A stretch of DNA of 64,000 nucleotides from assembly GCA_963764955.1 (NCBI GenBank), contig CAVXVE010000030.1, positions 1 through 64,000 of the forward strand. Reading direction: 5' to 3'. Positions 27,060 through 36,397 of the stretch are shown here, piece by piece. Within the stretch, counting starts at the first letter, position 1. Every line of letters begins with the position of its first letter. The DNA comes from Roseiarcus sp963764955 (GTDB lineage: Bacteria; Pseudomonadota; Alphaproteobacteria; Rhizobiales; Beijerinckiaceae). The notes beneath the pieces were generated by a model that ran no database searches, was not told the DNA's origin, and saw only the letters and a program-made list of their open reading frames with translations. Position numbers and translations under genes: made by a program.

Positions 27060-27775
27060 GACGCTTACTCGGGTCGCGCACAAGCGCAAGGTTCGAGCTT
27101 CGAACGCCGAGGCCCGCCGCAGCGGCAGGACATTTCCGAACCATCAAGCCCACTGCGCACTATTGATCCTGCTTCGTTTCGAATTCGCTAACGAATTCCG
27201 GCCCCGCGAAGGCCTCGGACCGCTGCCTGCCGATGCGCCCGAGAGCCGCCCGCCACGATCTCAGACCCCTGCCGTCCCGCCGCATTTCGGCCCAAGGACT
27301 GACGCCCAATCGCGGCGACAACGTGGCCAGCCCCCGCGGGTCACGACCCGTGATCCGTGTGTGGCGTTGAGGGGAGGCCGCAGAAAGAGGGCGATTGCGA
27401 GAAAGGCGGGGCGGCCCGAATACGGCAGCATTCGAACCGCCCAGTTCTTTGGAAGCGACTGTTCTGCCAGATGAACTTGCTAGAAGCCCTCCCGGCCGGT
27501 GCTAATCGCGTCGCCTCCACTCGTCGCCGCGTTGCTCATCGGGTTGAAGGGGGTTCTCAACCCGAAGGTCCAGGTTCAAGCCCGTCGCGACGTCACGCTT
27601 TAATCACAGCTCGCCGCAAACGTCCAGCAAAATATGGCGTTCCCGCTGTCATTGAAGTTTCATCCACAGGAACTTGAAATCACTTGCGGCGCGCGAGGTC
27701 TCCCCACACGGGGTCGTAATCGGCTCGACTCCCGCTCGATGGCGGCGCTTTCGATTTTTTGCCGTCGATCCGCCG
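27060..27775. other. Long intergenic stretch
   Basis: No gene is supported. It includes a hairpin GGGTTGA/TCAACCC (27541-27563) followed by a tRNA T-arm-like GGTTCAAGCCC, but no complete cloverleaf. An imperfect tRNA-end-like segment also appears near 27705-27755. These could be decayed tRNA or attachment remnants. Confidence 0.35.
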
Positions 27776-28195
27776 TCATTCGCCAATCAGATGCAGGGCG
27801 ATTTCCCGCCGGCGCGGCGCCCGCCGATGTTCGAAAAGATAAATCCCCTGCCACATTCCCAGGGCGAGCCGGCCCTGGATGACCGGCACCGAGAGCTGTA
27901 CGCCGGTCACCGCCGTCCGGATATGGGCGGGCATGTCGTCGGGGCCTTCGTCCGCATGCCGGTATCGCCCCGCGTCTTCGGGCGCCAGGCGTTCCAAAAA
28001 CGCCTCCAGATCGGTGCGAACGTCCGGCGCGGCGTTCTCCTGGATGAGCAGGCCTGCAGAGGTGTGCCGGCAGAACAGGGTCAAGAGCCCGGTTTGCACT
28101 CCATGCGGCGCGAGCCAATCCAAAATGTTCTGCGTGATCTCAACGAGCCCGCGCCCGCGGGATGAAATCCGAAGAATATCGACAAACTGACGCAT
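27776..28195 (-). CDS. YjbQ family protein (UPF0047)
   Basis: 139 residues, the full family length. Conserved blocks are FCRHTSAGLLIQENA, YRHADEGPDDMPAHIR and LGMWQGIYLFEHR; the histidines and HxSA motif form the shared active site. Members have low thiamin-phosphate synthase activity, but their main role is unsettled. Single gene with ATG start, divergent from the DUF3309 gene at 28306. Confidence 0.88.
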   Translation of the reverse strand: MRQFVDILRISSRGRGLVEITQNILDWLAPHGVQTGLLTLFCRHTSAGLLIQENAAPDVRTDLEAFLERLAPEDAGRYRHADEGPDDMPAHIRTAVTGVQLSVPVIQGRLALGMWQGIYLFEHRRAPRRREIALHLIGE

Positions 28196-28305
28196 CTCGA
28201 TGTTCGACGCCCGCGATCGCTAGAAGAGCCGTAGCGCAAGGAACACTCGGGCGAATTTGGCGTTGTTGCACCGCTCGCGGAGCGAACGGACTTGGGAGGC
28301 GACGG

Positions 28306-28459
28306 ATGCGTCTTATTATTCTTATCATTCTCATCATCCTACTCGTCGGCGCATTGCCCACTTGGCCTTACAGCTCGGGTTGGGGTTACTATCCGGTCGG
28401 AGGAACTCGGGACGATCCTGATCATCGTCCTCATCCTCGCCTTGCTCGGATACGTCTAG
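28306..28459 (+). pseudogene. DUF3309 small membrane protein, frameshifted
   Basis: GGGAGG precedes ATG 28306. MRLIILIILIILLVGALPTW, then PYSSGWGYYPVGG matches the DUF3309 pattern (hydrophobic span, GALPTWPYS..WGY..GG). One extra A near 28411 breaks the frame before TILIIVLILALLGYV, which is the second membrane span and ends at the TAG at 28457. Intact product about 50 residues with two spans; function unknown, often near stress genes in rhizobia. Confidence 0.68.
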
Positions 28460-28559
28460 GGCCTAGAAAGCGGCAAGTCTGGTTAAGCCTGGCGACCTAT
28501 ACCCCCGTGAGGCCGGGTTGGCGCGTTCTGCAGCATCCTTGCGATCGGCTGCTCAAGCG

Positions 28560-28943
28560 CTACCGCCGCCGGATTGCGCCGATCAGGAATCCGAGACCGA
28601 GAGCGAGGGCGACGGCGGATAGTGGTCGTTCCCGGACCGTGTCTTGGAGAGTGTCGGCGAGCGACGAGGCTTGTGATTGCGCCGCCCCAGCGACGAGGCC
28701 AAGCCGGTCGGATGCGTCGGCCGCGATGGAGCCCATGTCGGCCCGGGCATGTTTCAGGCCCGGCTTGGCCTGCTCTTGTGCAACCGAGCCTATATCGTCC
28801 GCAGCGCCCGCGATTTGGTCGGAAAGACCCGCGGTCGCGCTCTTCATGGCCGCCATCTCCTTCTCCAGGCGAGCAAAAGCGTCATCACCCGCACTAGATC
28901 GAGTTTGGTCGTTTCGTTCGGCGTCGGATGGATAGTCAGTCAT
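28560..28943 (-). CDS. ElaB/YqjD/DUF883-like membrane-anchored protein
   Basis: 127 residues. The acidic helical region (DDAFARLEKEMAAMKSATAG and on) is coiled-coil-like, and the C-terminus VRERPLSAVALALGLGFLIG-AIRRR is the characteristic tail-anchor span. Relatives are stationary-phase proteins that anchor ribosomes or other factors at the inner membrane; that role is extrapolated. It is followed by an AI-2E exporter gene on the same strand. Confidence 0.72.
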   Translation of the reverse strand: MTDYPSDAERNDQTRSSAGDDAFARLEKEMAAMKSATAGLSDQIAGAADDIGSVAQEQAKPGLKHARADMGSIAADASDRLGLVAGAAQSQASSLADTLQDTVRERPLSAVALALGLGFLIGAIRRR

Positions 28944-29003
28944 ACGTCCCTCCGGGACATCACGACAAAACGATTCAGAGGCGGAAGGTTCCTCACCTCG
29001 GAT

Positions 29004-30084
29004 TCAGTGATCCTCGTCCACATAGAGACGTTGTCTAAGGATCAGCGCCACCATGAGAATCGGCGAGGAAAGAAATGCTCCCATCGGTCCCCAAAGCCAA
29101 GTCCAGAAAGCAAGCGAGAGCAGGACAGCGAGCGCGTTGAGCTCGAGGTGACGTCCGATGATAGTCGGCGTCAGGAACTGTCCCTCGACCGTTATAACCA
29201 CAAGAAATCCCGCGGCGGGAAGAAGTCCCCAGAGGAACGTCGGCTCGGCCACCACTCCGACCACGAGGAGAATGACGAACATCGCGATCGGCCCGATGAT
29301 CGGAATGAAATTCAATGTCGCCGCCAGCGCGCCGAATCCGACCGCGTTGGGCATTCCGGTCAGCTCGCAAATGACGCCAGTCAGCGCGCCCACGCCCAGG
29401 TTGATCAGCGTCACGATCAAAAGATAATTGGCCAGTCCGGCTTCGATCTCATTGAGGATTTTCAGCACCGTCAGTCGCGAGTCCCGGCTTGCGAACGTCA
29501 TGACAAGACCGCGCCGTAAGTCGGGCCACTCCGAGATGACCAGAAGCAGTACGACAAGAAAAAACAGAAATCCCGTGATAGGCGGCAATAAGAGCGAGAT
29601 CGTCGACGGAACCCAGGAAATGCCCGGTATGGGAATCGCGACTCCGCCGGCGGCGGCAGGTTCGCCAATGCTTCCACTGAAGCGCCGCCATGCCGCGATC
29701 ACACTGTCGAATATGTGCAGCTTTTTCTTCAGCGACGCGATCATTCCCGGAAAGTCGCTCGCGAGTTCGGACACGTGCGGGAAGATCAGCAGAATCACGA
29801 AGCGCGAAAATCAGCGTGACGCCGGCCACCAGGAGGAGCGCCACGAGGGGTCGTGGAATGCGCAGTCCCTCGAGTCTTCGCGCCGCGGGACCCAGCATGA
29901 CGCCCACGACGAACGCCGCCACCACAGGCAGCATGATTTCGCGGGCGGCGTAGAGAACGAAGCCGGCCGCGACTGCGGCAAGGACCGCCAGCGACCAGGC
30001 CGAAATCTCCCGCAGCGTGATTTCGGGATGTGGACCCTCATCCTCCGCCGCGACCGCCTCGGAACGCCCGGCTTCCCCCATCAT
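29004..30084 (-). pseudogene. AI-2E family transporter, frameshifted
   Basis: ATG 30084 (or the next codon) follows GGAGG. The first frame gives two membrane spans (SAWSLAVLAAVAAGFVLYAA, MLPVVAAFVVGVMLGP) up to GVTLIFA. Near 29803 one extra T shifts it to VILLIFPHVSELASDFPGMI. The rest is a standard AI-2E/UPF0118 permease with PxxP loops and GFGALAATLNFIPIIGPIAM, a family hallmark. The intact length is about 359 residues with eight spans. Substrates for the family range from AI-2 to Na+/Li+; not predictable here. A second family member is at 35325. Confidence 0.78.
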
Positions 30085-30326
30085 CCCTCCGCGTCGCCCG
30101 CAGGTGGCGTGCGTCAGTCGGCCAAACAATTCTTGCACGACTCAACCGCGCGGCTGACCAGCGTCGAGTTAAAGCGACGAGCGCCCATGAACAGATCATA
30201 CCGGGAAAAGTTCCGGCGCAGGCGGCAAAACGCTGAATCAATCGGATCAAAATTTGACCGTCGGGCATTGAAAGGATTTAATCCTTGGCTGGCTCAAGCC
30301 GCTCTCAGAACCTCGCGAGGTCGACG

Positions 30327-31193
30327 TTGTCGCCGAGAGCAAGCTGGAAAGGCTTCCTGAAGGTCGCGGAAGTGGCGGTCCCGGTCGCCCTTTACGCCGC
30401 CGCGTCGACCACCGAGCGTATCGCATTGCACACGATCAATCGACCGACCGGCCACCGGGTCCGGCGCGAGTTCGTTGACGCCGAGACCGGTCAGACTGTC
30501 GAACGAGACGATCAGGTCAAAGGCTACGAAGTGGCGAAGGACGAATACGTCACCCTCGAACCGGAGGAGATCGAAGCCGTCATTCCGCACAGCGACAAGA
30601 CGTTGTCGGTCAGTGCGTTCATCGATCTGGCCGGGGTCGATGACCTCTATTTCGACAAGCCTTATTACCTTGGTCCCTCTGACCCAAGCGTCGAGGAGAC
30701 GTTCGCGCTGGTCCGCGACGGCATGCGCGCGGCCAAGGTCGCGGCGGTCGCTGACGCGGTCCTCTTCCGCCGCGCCCGGACAGTCCTGATCCGCCCTCTC
30801 GGTTCGGGCCTCGTGGCGTCGACCCTCAACTACGACTACGAGGTGCGCTCGGCTGCGGAAGCGTTCTCGGAGATCCCGGCTACCGCGGTCACGGGCGAGA
30901 TGCTCGATCTCGCCGCCCACATCATCAAAACCAAGCAGGGCAAATTCGATCCCCGCGAGTTTCAGGATCGCTATGAGGCCGCGCTGGCCGAGCTGGTCAA
31001 GCTGAAGCTCGAGGGCAAGGCGATCCCGAAGCGCGCGCCGCCGCGGGGCGAAGTGACCGTCAACCTTATGCAGGCATTGCGCGACAGCGCCGGGGCGGCG
31101 CCCCGGCCGAGCGCCAAAACCACGGCCAAGAAAAAGACCGGGCGACGCGCCGCGGCGAAATCAAAGCCCTCGGCGCGACGCAAGGCGGGCTGA
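30327..31193 (+). CDS. ku: Ku DNA end-binding protein (first copy)
   Basis: 288 residues from a TTG (SPRASWKGFLKVAEVAVPVA) with GAGG upstream; starting here gives the normal Ku N-terminus, and the open frame upstream has no good site. The Ku core contains LHTINRPTGHRVRREFVDAE, KGYEVAKDEYVTLEPEE and the DNA-ring region with PYYLGP. The C-terminus is a lysine/arginine-rich tail typical of bacterial Ku that recruits LigD. It binds double-strand ends as a homodimer for non-homologous end joining. The stop abuts the ligD ATG, so the two are co-translated. Confidence 0.9.
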   Translation: MSPRASWKGFLKVAEVAVPVALYAAASTTERIALHTINRPTGHRVRREFVDAETGQTVERDDQVKGYEVAKDEYVTLEPEEIEAVIPHSDKTLSVSAFIDLAGVDDLYFDKPYYLGPSDPSVEETFALVRDGMRAAKVAAVADAVLFRRARTVLIRPLGSGLVASTLNYDYEVRSAAEAFSEIPATAVTGEMLDLAAHIIKTKQGKFDPREFQDRYEAALAELVKLKLEGKAIPKRAPPRGEVTVNLMQALRDSAGAAPRPSAKTTAKKKTGRRAAAKSKPSARRKAG

Positions 31194-33731
31194 ATGGCGC
31201 TCGAAACCTATCGCAGGAAGCGCAACTTCGCGGCCACGGCCGAGCCCAAGGGCGCCGCGCCGCTTGCGGAGAGCAGTCTCTTTGTCGTGCAGAAGCATGA
31301 CGCGACCCGGCTGCACTACGATTTCCGGCTGGCTCTCGACGGCGTGCTGAAGAGCTGGGCGGTAACCCGTGGCCCGAGCCTCGTCCCGGGCGAAAAGCGC
31401 CTGGCGGTCGCGGTCGAAGACCATCCGGTGGAATACGCCGATTTCGAGGGCACGATCGCCAAGGGCGAATACGGCGGCGGCTCGGTCATCGTATGGGACA
31501 AAGGCTCGTGGTCGCCGATCGGCGATCCGCACCGCGGCTTGAAGAAGGGCCATCTCGACTTCGAGCTTTATGGCGAAAAGCTCAAAGGTCGCTGGCATCT
31601 GGTCAGGATGCGCGGCAAGCCGGGCGAGAAGCACGAGAACTGGCTTCTGATCAAAGGTGACGATGAATTCGCCCGCTCCGCCGACGACGCCGATATTCTC
31701 GAAGGGAACCCTGAATCGGTCAAGACCGGCAGGACCATCGACGATCTCGAGGGCGAGGCGCCGGGCTGGTCGTCAAAGACGGGTAAGATCGAGAAGCCCG
31801 ACGGCGAGGGCGCAAAATCCGCCGTTCCCGCCCCGACACACAAGGCGCCGAACCCACTGGCGATCGAGGGGGCAGCCAAAGCCCCCCTGCCCGGCTTCGT
31901 CGAGCCGATGCTGGCGACGCTGTCCAAGTCTCCGCCGGCGGGCGACAGATGGCTGCATGAAATCAAGTTCGACGGCTATCGGCTTCAGGCGCATATCGAA
32001 GACGGAAAGGTCAGGCTCTGGACCCGTGGCGGGCTCGACTGGACGGAAAAGTTCGGCGACGGCGTTCGGCAGGCGCTTCGGAGCCTGCCTGCCCGCACCG
32101 CCTTGATTGACGGCGAGCTTGTGGTCGAGAACGAAAGCGGCGTCTCCGAGTTTTCCCTGTTGCAAGCTGATCTCAGCGATGGACGATCCGACCGGTTCGC
32201 CTACTACGCCTTCGATTGCCTGTATCTGGATGGATCCGATTTGCGCGAAACGCCGCTCATCCGCCGCAAGGAGCTTCTCAACCAGCTGATCGGAAGCGGC
32301 GGCGGCGCAATCCGCTACAGCTCCCATTTCGTCGAGGACGGCAAGCTCGTGTTGCAGCGCGCCTGCGCGCTCGGTCTCGAAGGCGTTGTCTCTAAGGCCA
32401 GCCAATCCGTCTACGTCTCGGGGCGCGGCAAGAGCTGGGTAAAGAGCAAGTGTTCCGCCCGGCAGGAGTTTGTCATCGCCGGCTACGTCCCCTCGACCAC
32501 AGGTCGCAAGGCGATCGGCTCGCTGGCGCTCGGCGTCTACGAGGGCGCCAACCTGCGCTATGTCGGCCGCGTCGGCACCGGTTTTTCGTCAGGGGTCGCC
32601 GAGGCGTTGTTCACGCAGCTCGACGAAATGCGCATCCGCTCGAGTCCATTCGCCAAACGCCTCACCACGGCCGAAGCGCGTCAAGTCCGTTTCGTTCGGC
32701 CCGAGCTGATCGCCGAGGTCGACTTCCGGGGCTGGACCGGAGACGGCCTCCTGCGCCAGGCGTCCTTTCAGGGCTTGCGCGATGATAAGCCGGCGCGCGA
32801 AGTTGTGCGCGAGACGACCATGACCACGAACGCCGCGCCCGAACGCCCGAAAAGCAGCGTGACGCTGACCCATCCTGATCGCGTCTATTGGCCGGACGTA
32901 GGCGTGACCAAGGAAGGTCTCGCCGACTACTACACCGAGGCTTGGCCATTCATGAAGCCCTTCATCGTCGGCCGGGCGCTGGCGCTGGTGCGCTGCCCGG
33001 ACGGAATCGAGGGACAAACCTTCTTCCAGAAGCATGCCTGGAAAGGGCTCAACCGCAATATCGTCCTCGTCAATGATCCCCGCGAGCCGGAACCGCTCAT
33101 TAGCATCAGCGACTTCGACGGACTGATGGCGCTCGTGCAATCGGCTGCCCTCGAAATCCATCCCTGGGGGTCGACCGTGGCAGACTGGGAACGGCCGGAC
33201 ATGATCGTGATGGACCTCGACCCCGGCGAGGACGTGAACTGGGTGTCGGTCATCGCGACGGCGGAGGAGGTTCGTTCCCGGCTGAAGGACGCGGGCCTGT
33301 CGGCGTTCGTCAAGACGTCGGGCGGCAAGGGGCTGCATGTGGTCGCGCCGGTCAAGCCGAAAGCAGAATGGCCGGCCGTCAAGGCCTTTACGAAAGCGAT
33401 CGCTGATTCAATGGCGGCCGACAGTCCCGAGCGATTCGTCTCGACGATCCCGAAGGCGAAGCGGCACGGCAAAATCCTGATCGACTACCTGCGCAATCAG
33501 CGCGGCATGACCGCGGTCGCCGCCTACTCCACCCGCGCCCGGCCGGGCGCCGCGGTTTCGATGCCCCTCGCCTGGGAGGAGCTCGCGCCTGAGATCGGTC
33601 CGGCCTACTTCACCACTCGCAACGCGCCGGCGCGTCTTTCCTCGTCCGCTGATCCATGGGCGGATTTCCGCGCCGCCGCAGCGCCGATCGAGGCGGAGCG
33701 CAAGAAGAGCAAGTCGCCCCGCAGACGGTGA
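31194..33731 (+). CDS. ligD: Multifunctional ATP-dependent DNA ligase D
   Basis: 845 residues with the three LigD domains in the order phosphoesterase, ligase, polymerase. The phosphoesterase part (FVVQKHDATRLHYDFRLALD) spans about 20-190. The ligase domain has the adenylated lysine in HEIKFDGYRLQAH near 257. The primase-polymerase domain from about 550 shows MDLDPGED and SGGKGLHVVAPV. It trims, fills and seals broken ends with Ku. It follows ku with no gap, and a second ku converges 12 bases downstream. Confidence 0.95.
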   Translation: MALETYRRKRNFAATAEPKGAAPLAESSLFVVQKHDATRLHYDFRLALDGVLKSWAVTRGPSLVPGEKRLAVAVEDHPVEYADFEGTIAKGEYGGGSVIVWDKGSWSPIGDPHRGLKKGHLDFELYGEKLKGRWHLVRMRGKPGEKHENWLLIKGDDEFARSADDADILEGNPESVKTGRTIDDLEGEAPGWSSKTGKIEKPDGEGAKSAVPAPTHKAPNPLAIEGAAKAPLPGFVEPMLATLSKSPPAGDRWLHEIKFDGYRLQAHIEDGKVRLWTRGGLDWTEKFGDGVRQALRSLPARTALIDGELVVENESGVSEFSLLQADLSDGRSDRFAYYAFDCLYLDGSDLRETPLIRRKELLNQLIGSGGGAIRYSSHFVEDGKLVLQRACALGLEGVVSKASQSVYVSGRGKSWVKSKCSARQEFVIAGYVPSTTGRKAIGSLALGVYEGANLRYVGRVGTGFSSGVAEALFTQLDEMRIRSSPFAKRLTTAEARQVRFVRPELIAEVDFRGWTGDGLLRQASFQGLRDDKPAREVVRETTMTTNAAPERPKSSVTLTHPDRVYWPDVGVTKEGLADYYTEAWPFMKPFIVGRALALVRCPDGIEGQTFFQKHAWKGLNRNIVLVNDPREPEPLISISDFDGLMALVQSAALEIHPWGSTVADWERPDMIVMDLDPGEDVNWVSVIATAEEVRSRLKDAGLSAFVKTSGGKGLHVVAPVKPKAEWPAVKAFTKAIADSMAADSPERFVSTIPKAKRHGKILIDYLRNQRGMTAVAAYSTRARPGAAVSMPLAWEELAPEIGPAYFTTRNAPARLSSSADPWADFRAAAAPIEAERKKSKSPRRR

Positions 33732-33743
33732 TCGGGGACGCGC

Positions 33744-34559
33744 TTATGAGCGGCCTTTGCCCTTTTTGGCCGCGGAGACGCTGCGCCGCAGCGCGTCCAT
33801 GATGTTGATGACATTGCTTGGCGCCGTCTCTTCCTGCGGTTCGTTGCGCGCCGCCTTGGCTTTGCCCGTTCCCTTCTTCTTCGCCTCGATGATGTCGATG
33901 AGCCGCTCCTGAACCGGGTCGGCGGCCATCTCGGGACTCCAGGCTTTCTTCCGCGACTTGATGAGGTCGCCGATCAGGCGCATCAGTTCCGCGTCAGGTT
34001 TGACGTCGCGGATCGAGGCGAAATATTCGCTCGCATCGCGCACTTCATCGCCAAAGCGCAACGTCCAGAGCACGATTCCATTGTCCCGCGGCTTCAGGAT
34101 CACCGCCCGTTCACGCCGTTGAAGAACGAGCCGCGATACGCCAACCATCGCGGTCGAGCGCATCGCGTCACGAATGACGCAATAGGCCTCCTCGCCGATC
34201 GGATCGTCAGGCGTCAGGTAATAGGGCGTGTCGTACCAGATCCAATCGATGCTCTCGGCGCCAACGAAACTCTGGATGTCGATCGTGCGCACGCTTTCGA
34301 GCTCGATCGATTCGAGCTCCTCGTCATCGAGCAGCACGTAGTCGTCCTCGCCGCGCGCGTAGCCCTTGACCTCGTTGGCTTCATTAACCAGCTTGCCCGT
34401 CCCCGCATCGACATATTGGCTGAGGATTCGATTGCCTGTGGGGCGGTTCAACACATGGAAGCGAATCTTTTCCTCCTCGCTGGTGGCAGCCATCATCGCC
34501 ACCGGGCAAGTGACCAGGCTGAGCTTCATGTAACCCTTCCAGAATGGGCGCGCCGCCAT
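33744..34559 (-). CDS. ku: Ku DNA end-binding protein (second copy)
   Basis: 271 residues, MAARPFWKGYMKLSLVTCPV, a canonical Ku start. Core blocks FHVLNRPTGNRILSQYVDAG, KGYARGEDDYVLLDDEE and WYDTPYYLTPDDP match the family. The tail is shorter than that of copy 1 and ends in the motif NVINIMDALRRSV, shared in part with the other copy (VNLMQALRDS). Two Ku paralogs with one LigD occur in rhizobia, where homo- or heterodimers repair under different conditions. It converges on ligD, leaving almost no room for a terminator. Confidence 0.92.
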   Translation of the reverse strand: MAARPFWKGYMKLSLVTCPVAMMAATSEEEKIRFHVLNRPTGNRILSQYVDAGTGKLVNEANEVKGYARGEDDYVLLDDEELESIELESVRTIDIQSFVGAESIDWIWYDTPYYLTPDDPIGEEAYCVIRDAMRSTAMVGVSRLVLQRRERAVILKPRDNGIVLWTLRFGDEVRDASEYFASIRDVKPDAELMRLIGDLIKSRKKAWSPEMAADPVQERLIDIIEAKKKGTGKAKAARNEPQEETAPSNVINIMDALRRSVSAAKKGKGRS

Positions 34560-34856
34560 CGAAAGGTCCCTCCGTCGGCGTCATTGCGCCGGCTTGCCGC
34601 CGCGCTGCAACGAGACTGTCGATTTTTCTATCCCTCGCCAGATTTGCCTCCGGCGAAACGGAAACGACATACGCTTGTTCCAATTTTATACAATTGAGAC
34701 AGCGACCTATAGCGGTTTGATAGGAATTCGCGGCCAATCATTAGGCACTTGTCGGATGACAAACGCACGGGCCGCGGCCTCAAGCCGCAGCGCCGGAAGG
34801 CGAACGCCGGGGGGCTGCGGCGCGTGCGGCAAGATCTAAGAAAACGAGACAATGCC

Positions 34857-35057
34857 ATGACGAAGAAAGTCGACTGTCTGATCGAAGTCGCCAAGAAATT
34901 GAAGGAGGCTCGCACCCTGGGAGAAGCCTGCTCTGACAGAGCGCTACTCTATTTCATCGACATGACGATCGTCCATGTCTGCGACTCTCTTCGCTCCCGT
35001 CCCGATTTACGATCGACGGCGGAACCTCGTCTGAGTATCGGTCAAGCCTCATTATAA
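34857..35057 (+). CDS. Small hypothetical helical protein
   Basis: 66 residues: MTKKVDCLIEVAKKLKEART, then LGEACSDRALLYFIDMTIVH. It resembles, in size and helical pattern, small rhizobial proteins of unknown function that carry an ALLYFIDMAI-type motif. The frame is also open from 34749, but the upstream part is basic and unconserved-looking. It is divergent from ku copy 2. Confidence 0.45.
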   Translation: MTKKVDCLIEVAKKLKEARTLGEACSDRALLYFIDMTIVHVCDSLRSRPDLRSTAEPRLSIGQASL

Positions 35058-35324
35058 GCAGCCAAACGTCCGAGCGTCAGAATGTTCGGCCCCGGCCCTT
35101 GTTCGGGTCGCAGAAACCTATCAACCGTTTGTAACTGCCAATACGCTTCCACGCGTCAAGTTCCGAAGCGGGGCGCGACGCCCCAGTTCGGACCACCGAT
35201 AGAGGCCTTCCCCAGGCGCTAGGGCGATCAAGGCGCCGCCGTTCATCCCTGTACATGCCGTCGCCGTTCGGGCACAACCGCGATGTCCTTGCGCATACGG
35301 GACTTCGCCTTCCGGAAGCGGTGC

Positions 35325-36368
35325 ATGGCTCCCAATTCGGCGCTCAACGTCTCGGTCGGCGTGATCGCCGCGATACTGGTTTCGGCGGCCGCTTATCAGG
35401 CGAGCGAGGTATTCGCTCCCTTGGCGCTGGCCTTATTCATCATCGCGCTGGTGTGGCCGTTGCAATCCCGGCTGCAAGCCCGAATGCCGACGCTCTTAGC
35501 CCTTGCAATCACCATGGTGGTTACAGTCGCCGTCTGCGTCCTTCTCGCTTCGACGGTCATCTGGAGCTTCGGCCGGGTCGGACGCTCGGTCCTCTCCGAT
35601 TACGGGCGTTATCAGACCCTCTATAACGCGGCTGTCGCCTGGCTGGAGGGCCATGGAATCTCGATGGCCGGAGTGTGGACGCAGCATTTTGACGTCGCCT
35701 GGCTCTTGCGCGCGGCGCAGCAAATCACCGGCCGCGTCAACACCACCTTAAGCTTCTGGTTGATCGCTCTAGTCTACGTCATCCTCGGGTTGATGGAGGT
35801 CGAAGACGTCCGCTGGAGGGTGAAGGCGTACGCCAAGCCCGAAACCGCTCACGTCTTTTTGACCGCGAGCGCTGAGACGGCGCGGAAGACGCGCAAATAT
35901 ATGGAGGTGAGGACGCAGATGAGCCTGGCGACGGGCGTCCTCGTCGGGGCTTTCGCCTGGATCGTCGGACTGCAGTTCCCGCTGGAATGGGGCGTGATCG
36001 CGTTCGTGCTCAACTACATTCCGTTCGTCGGCCCGTTCATCGCCACGCTCTTTCCGACCCTGATCGAAATGTCACAGCTCTCCTCCTGGGGCGCGGTGAT
36101 CGGCGTATTCGCCTGCCTGAACGTGATTCAGTTTGTGATCGGCAGCTATATCGAGCCGCGGGTCTCCGGCGCCGTGCTCGCCATGTCGCCGACGGTGGTG
36201 CTATTCGCGGTTTTCTTCGGGATGTTCATTTGGGGCTTATTCGGCGCCTTCATCGGCGTCCCGATCGCGATCGCCATCATCACCTTCTGCGGCCATCATC
36301 CATCGAGCCGCTGGGTCGCCGACCTGCTCGGCGGCCGGCGCGAAGAGAAGCCCCTAACGCAGAGCTAG
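35325..36368 (+). CDS. AI-2E family transporter (second copy)
   Basis: 347 residues from ATG 35325, chosen because GGAAGCGG precedes it; an ATG at 35283 is in frame but without a site. About eight membrane spans, with the diagnostic GVIAFVLNYIPFVGPFIATL and FVIGSYIEPRVSG loops. The cytoplasmic domain between spans (DVRWRVKAYAKPETAHVFLT) is normal. Intact, unlike its paralog at 29004. Together the two exporters bracket the Ku/LigD cluster. Substrate unknown. Confidence 0.85.
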   Translation: MAPNSALNVSVGVIAAILVSAAAYQASEVFAPLALALFIIALVWPLQSRLQARMPTLLALAITMVVTVAVCVLLASTVIWSFGRVGRSVLSDYGRYQTLYNAAVAWLEGHGISMAGVWTQHFDVAWLLRAAQQITGRVNTTLSFWLIALVYVILGLMEVEDVRWRVKAYAKPETAHVFLTASAETARKTRKYMEVRTQMSLATGVLVGAFAWIVGLQFPLEWGVIAFVLNYIPFVGPFIATLFPTLIEMSQLSSWGAVIGVFACLNVIQFVIGSYIEPRVSGAVLAMSPTVVLFAVFFGMFIWGLFGAFIGVPIAIAIITFCGHHPSSRWVADLLGGRREEKPLTQS

Positions 36369-36370
36369 AC

Positions 36371-36392
36371 CCTTCCGGCCTCGGCCGGAAGG
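36371..36392. terminator. Hairpin between convergent genes
   Basis: CCTTCCGGCC pairs perfectly with GGCCGGAAGG around a two-base loop just after the AI-2E stop and before the stop of the leftward phosphoesterase. No T tract, so a rho-independent role is only possible. Confidence 0.35.
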
Positions 36393-36397
36393 ACCGC

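Noticed and set aside
27541..27600. tRNA gene around GGTTCAAGCCC
   Set aside because: A T-arm-like loop and a hairpin are present, but the anticodon arm would have a nine-base loop, and no D arm or paired acceptor could be drawn.
27700..27760. tRNA 3' end near GGCTCGACTCCCGC
   Set aside because: Only partial resemblance; T-stem pairing fails and there is no CCA.
35077..35277. Leftward 66-residue frame
   Set aside because: No ribosome site and no family resemblance; the 5' side is charged low-complexity sequence.
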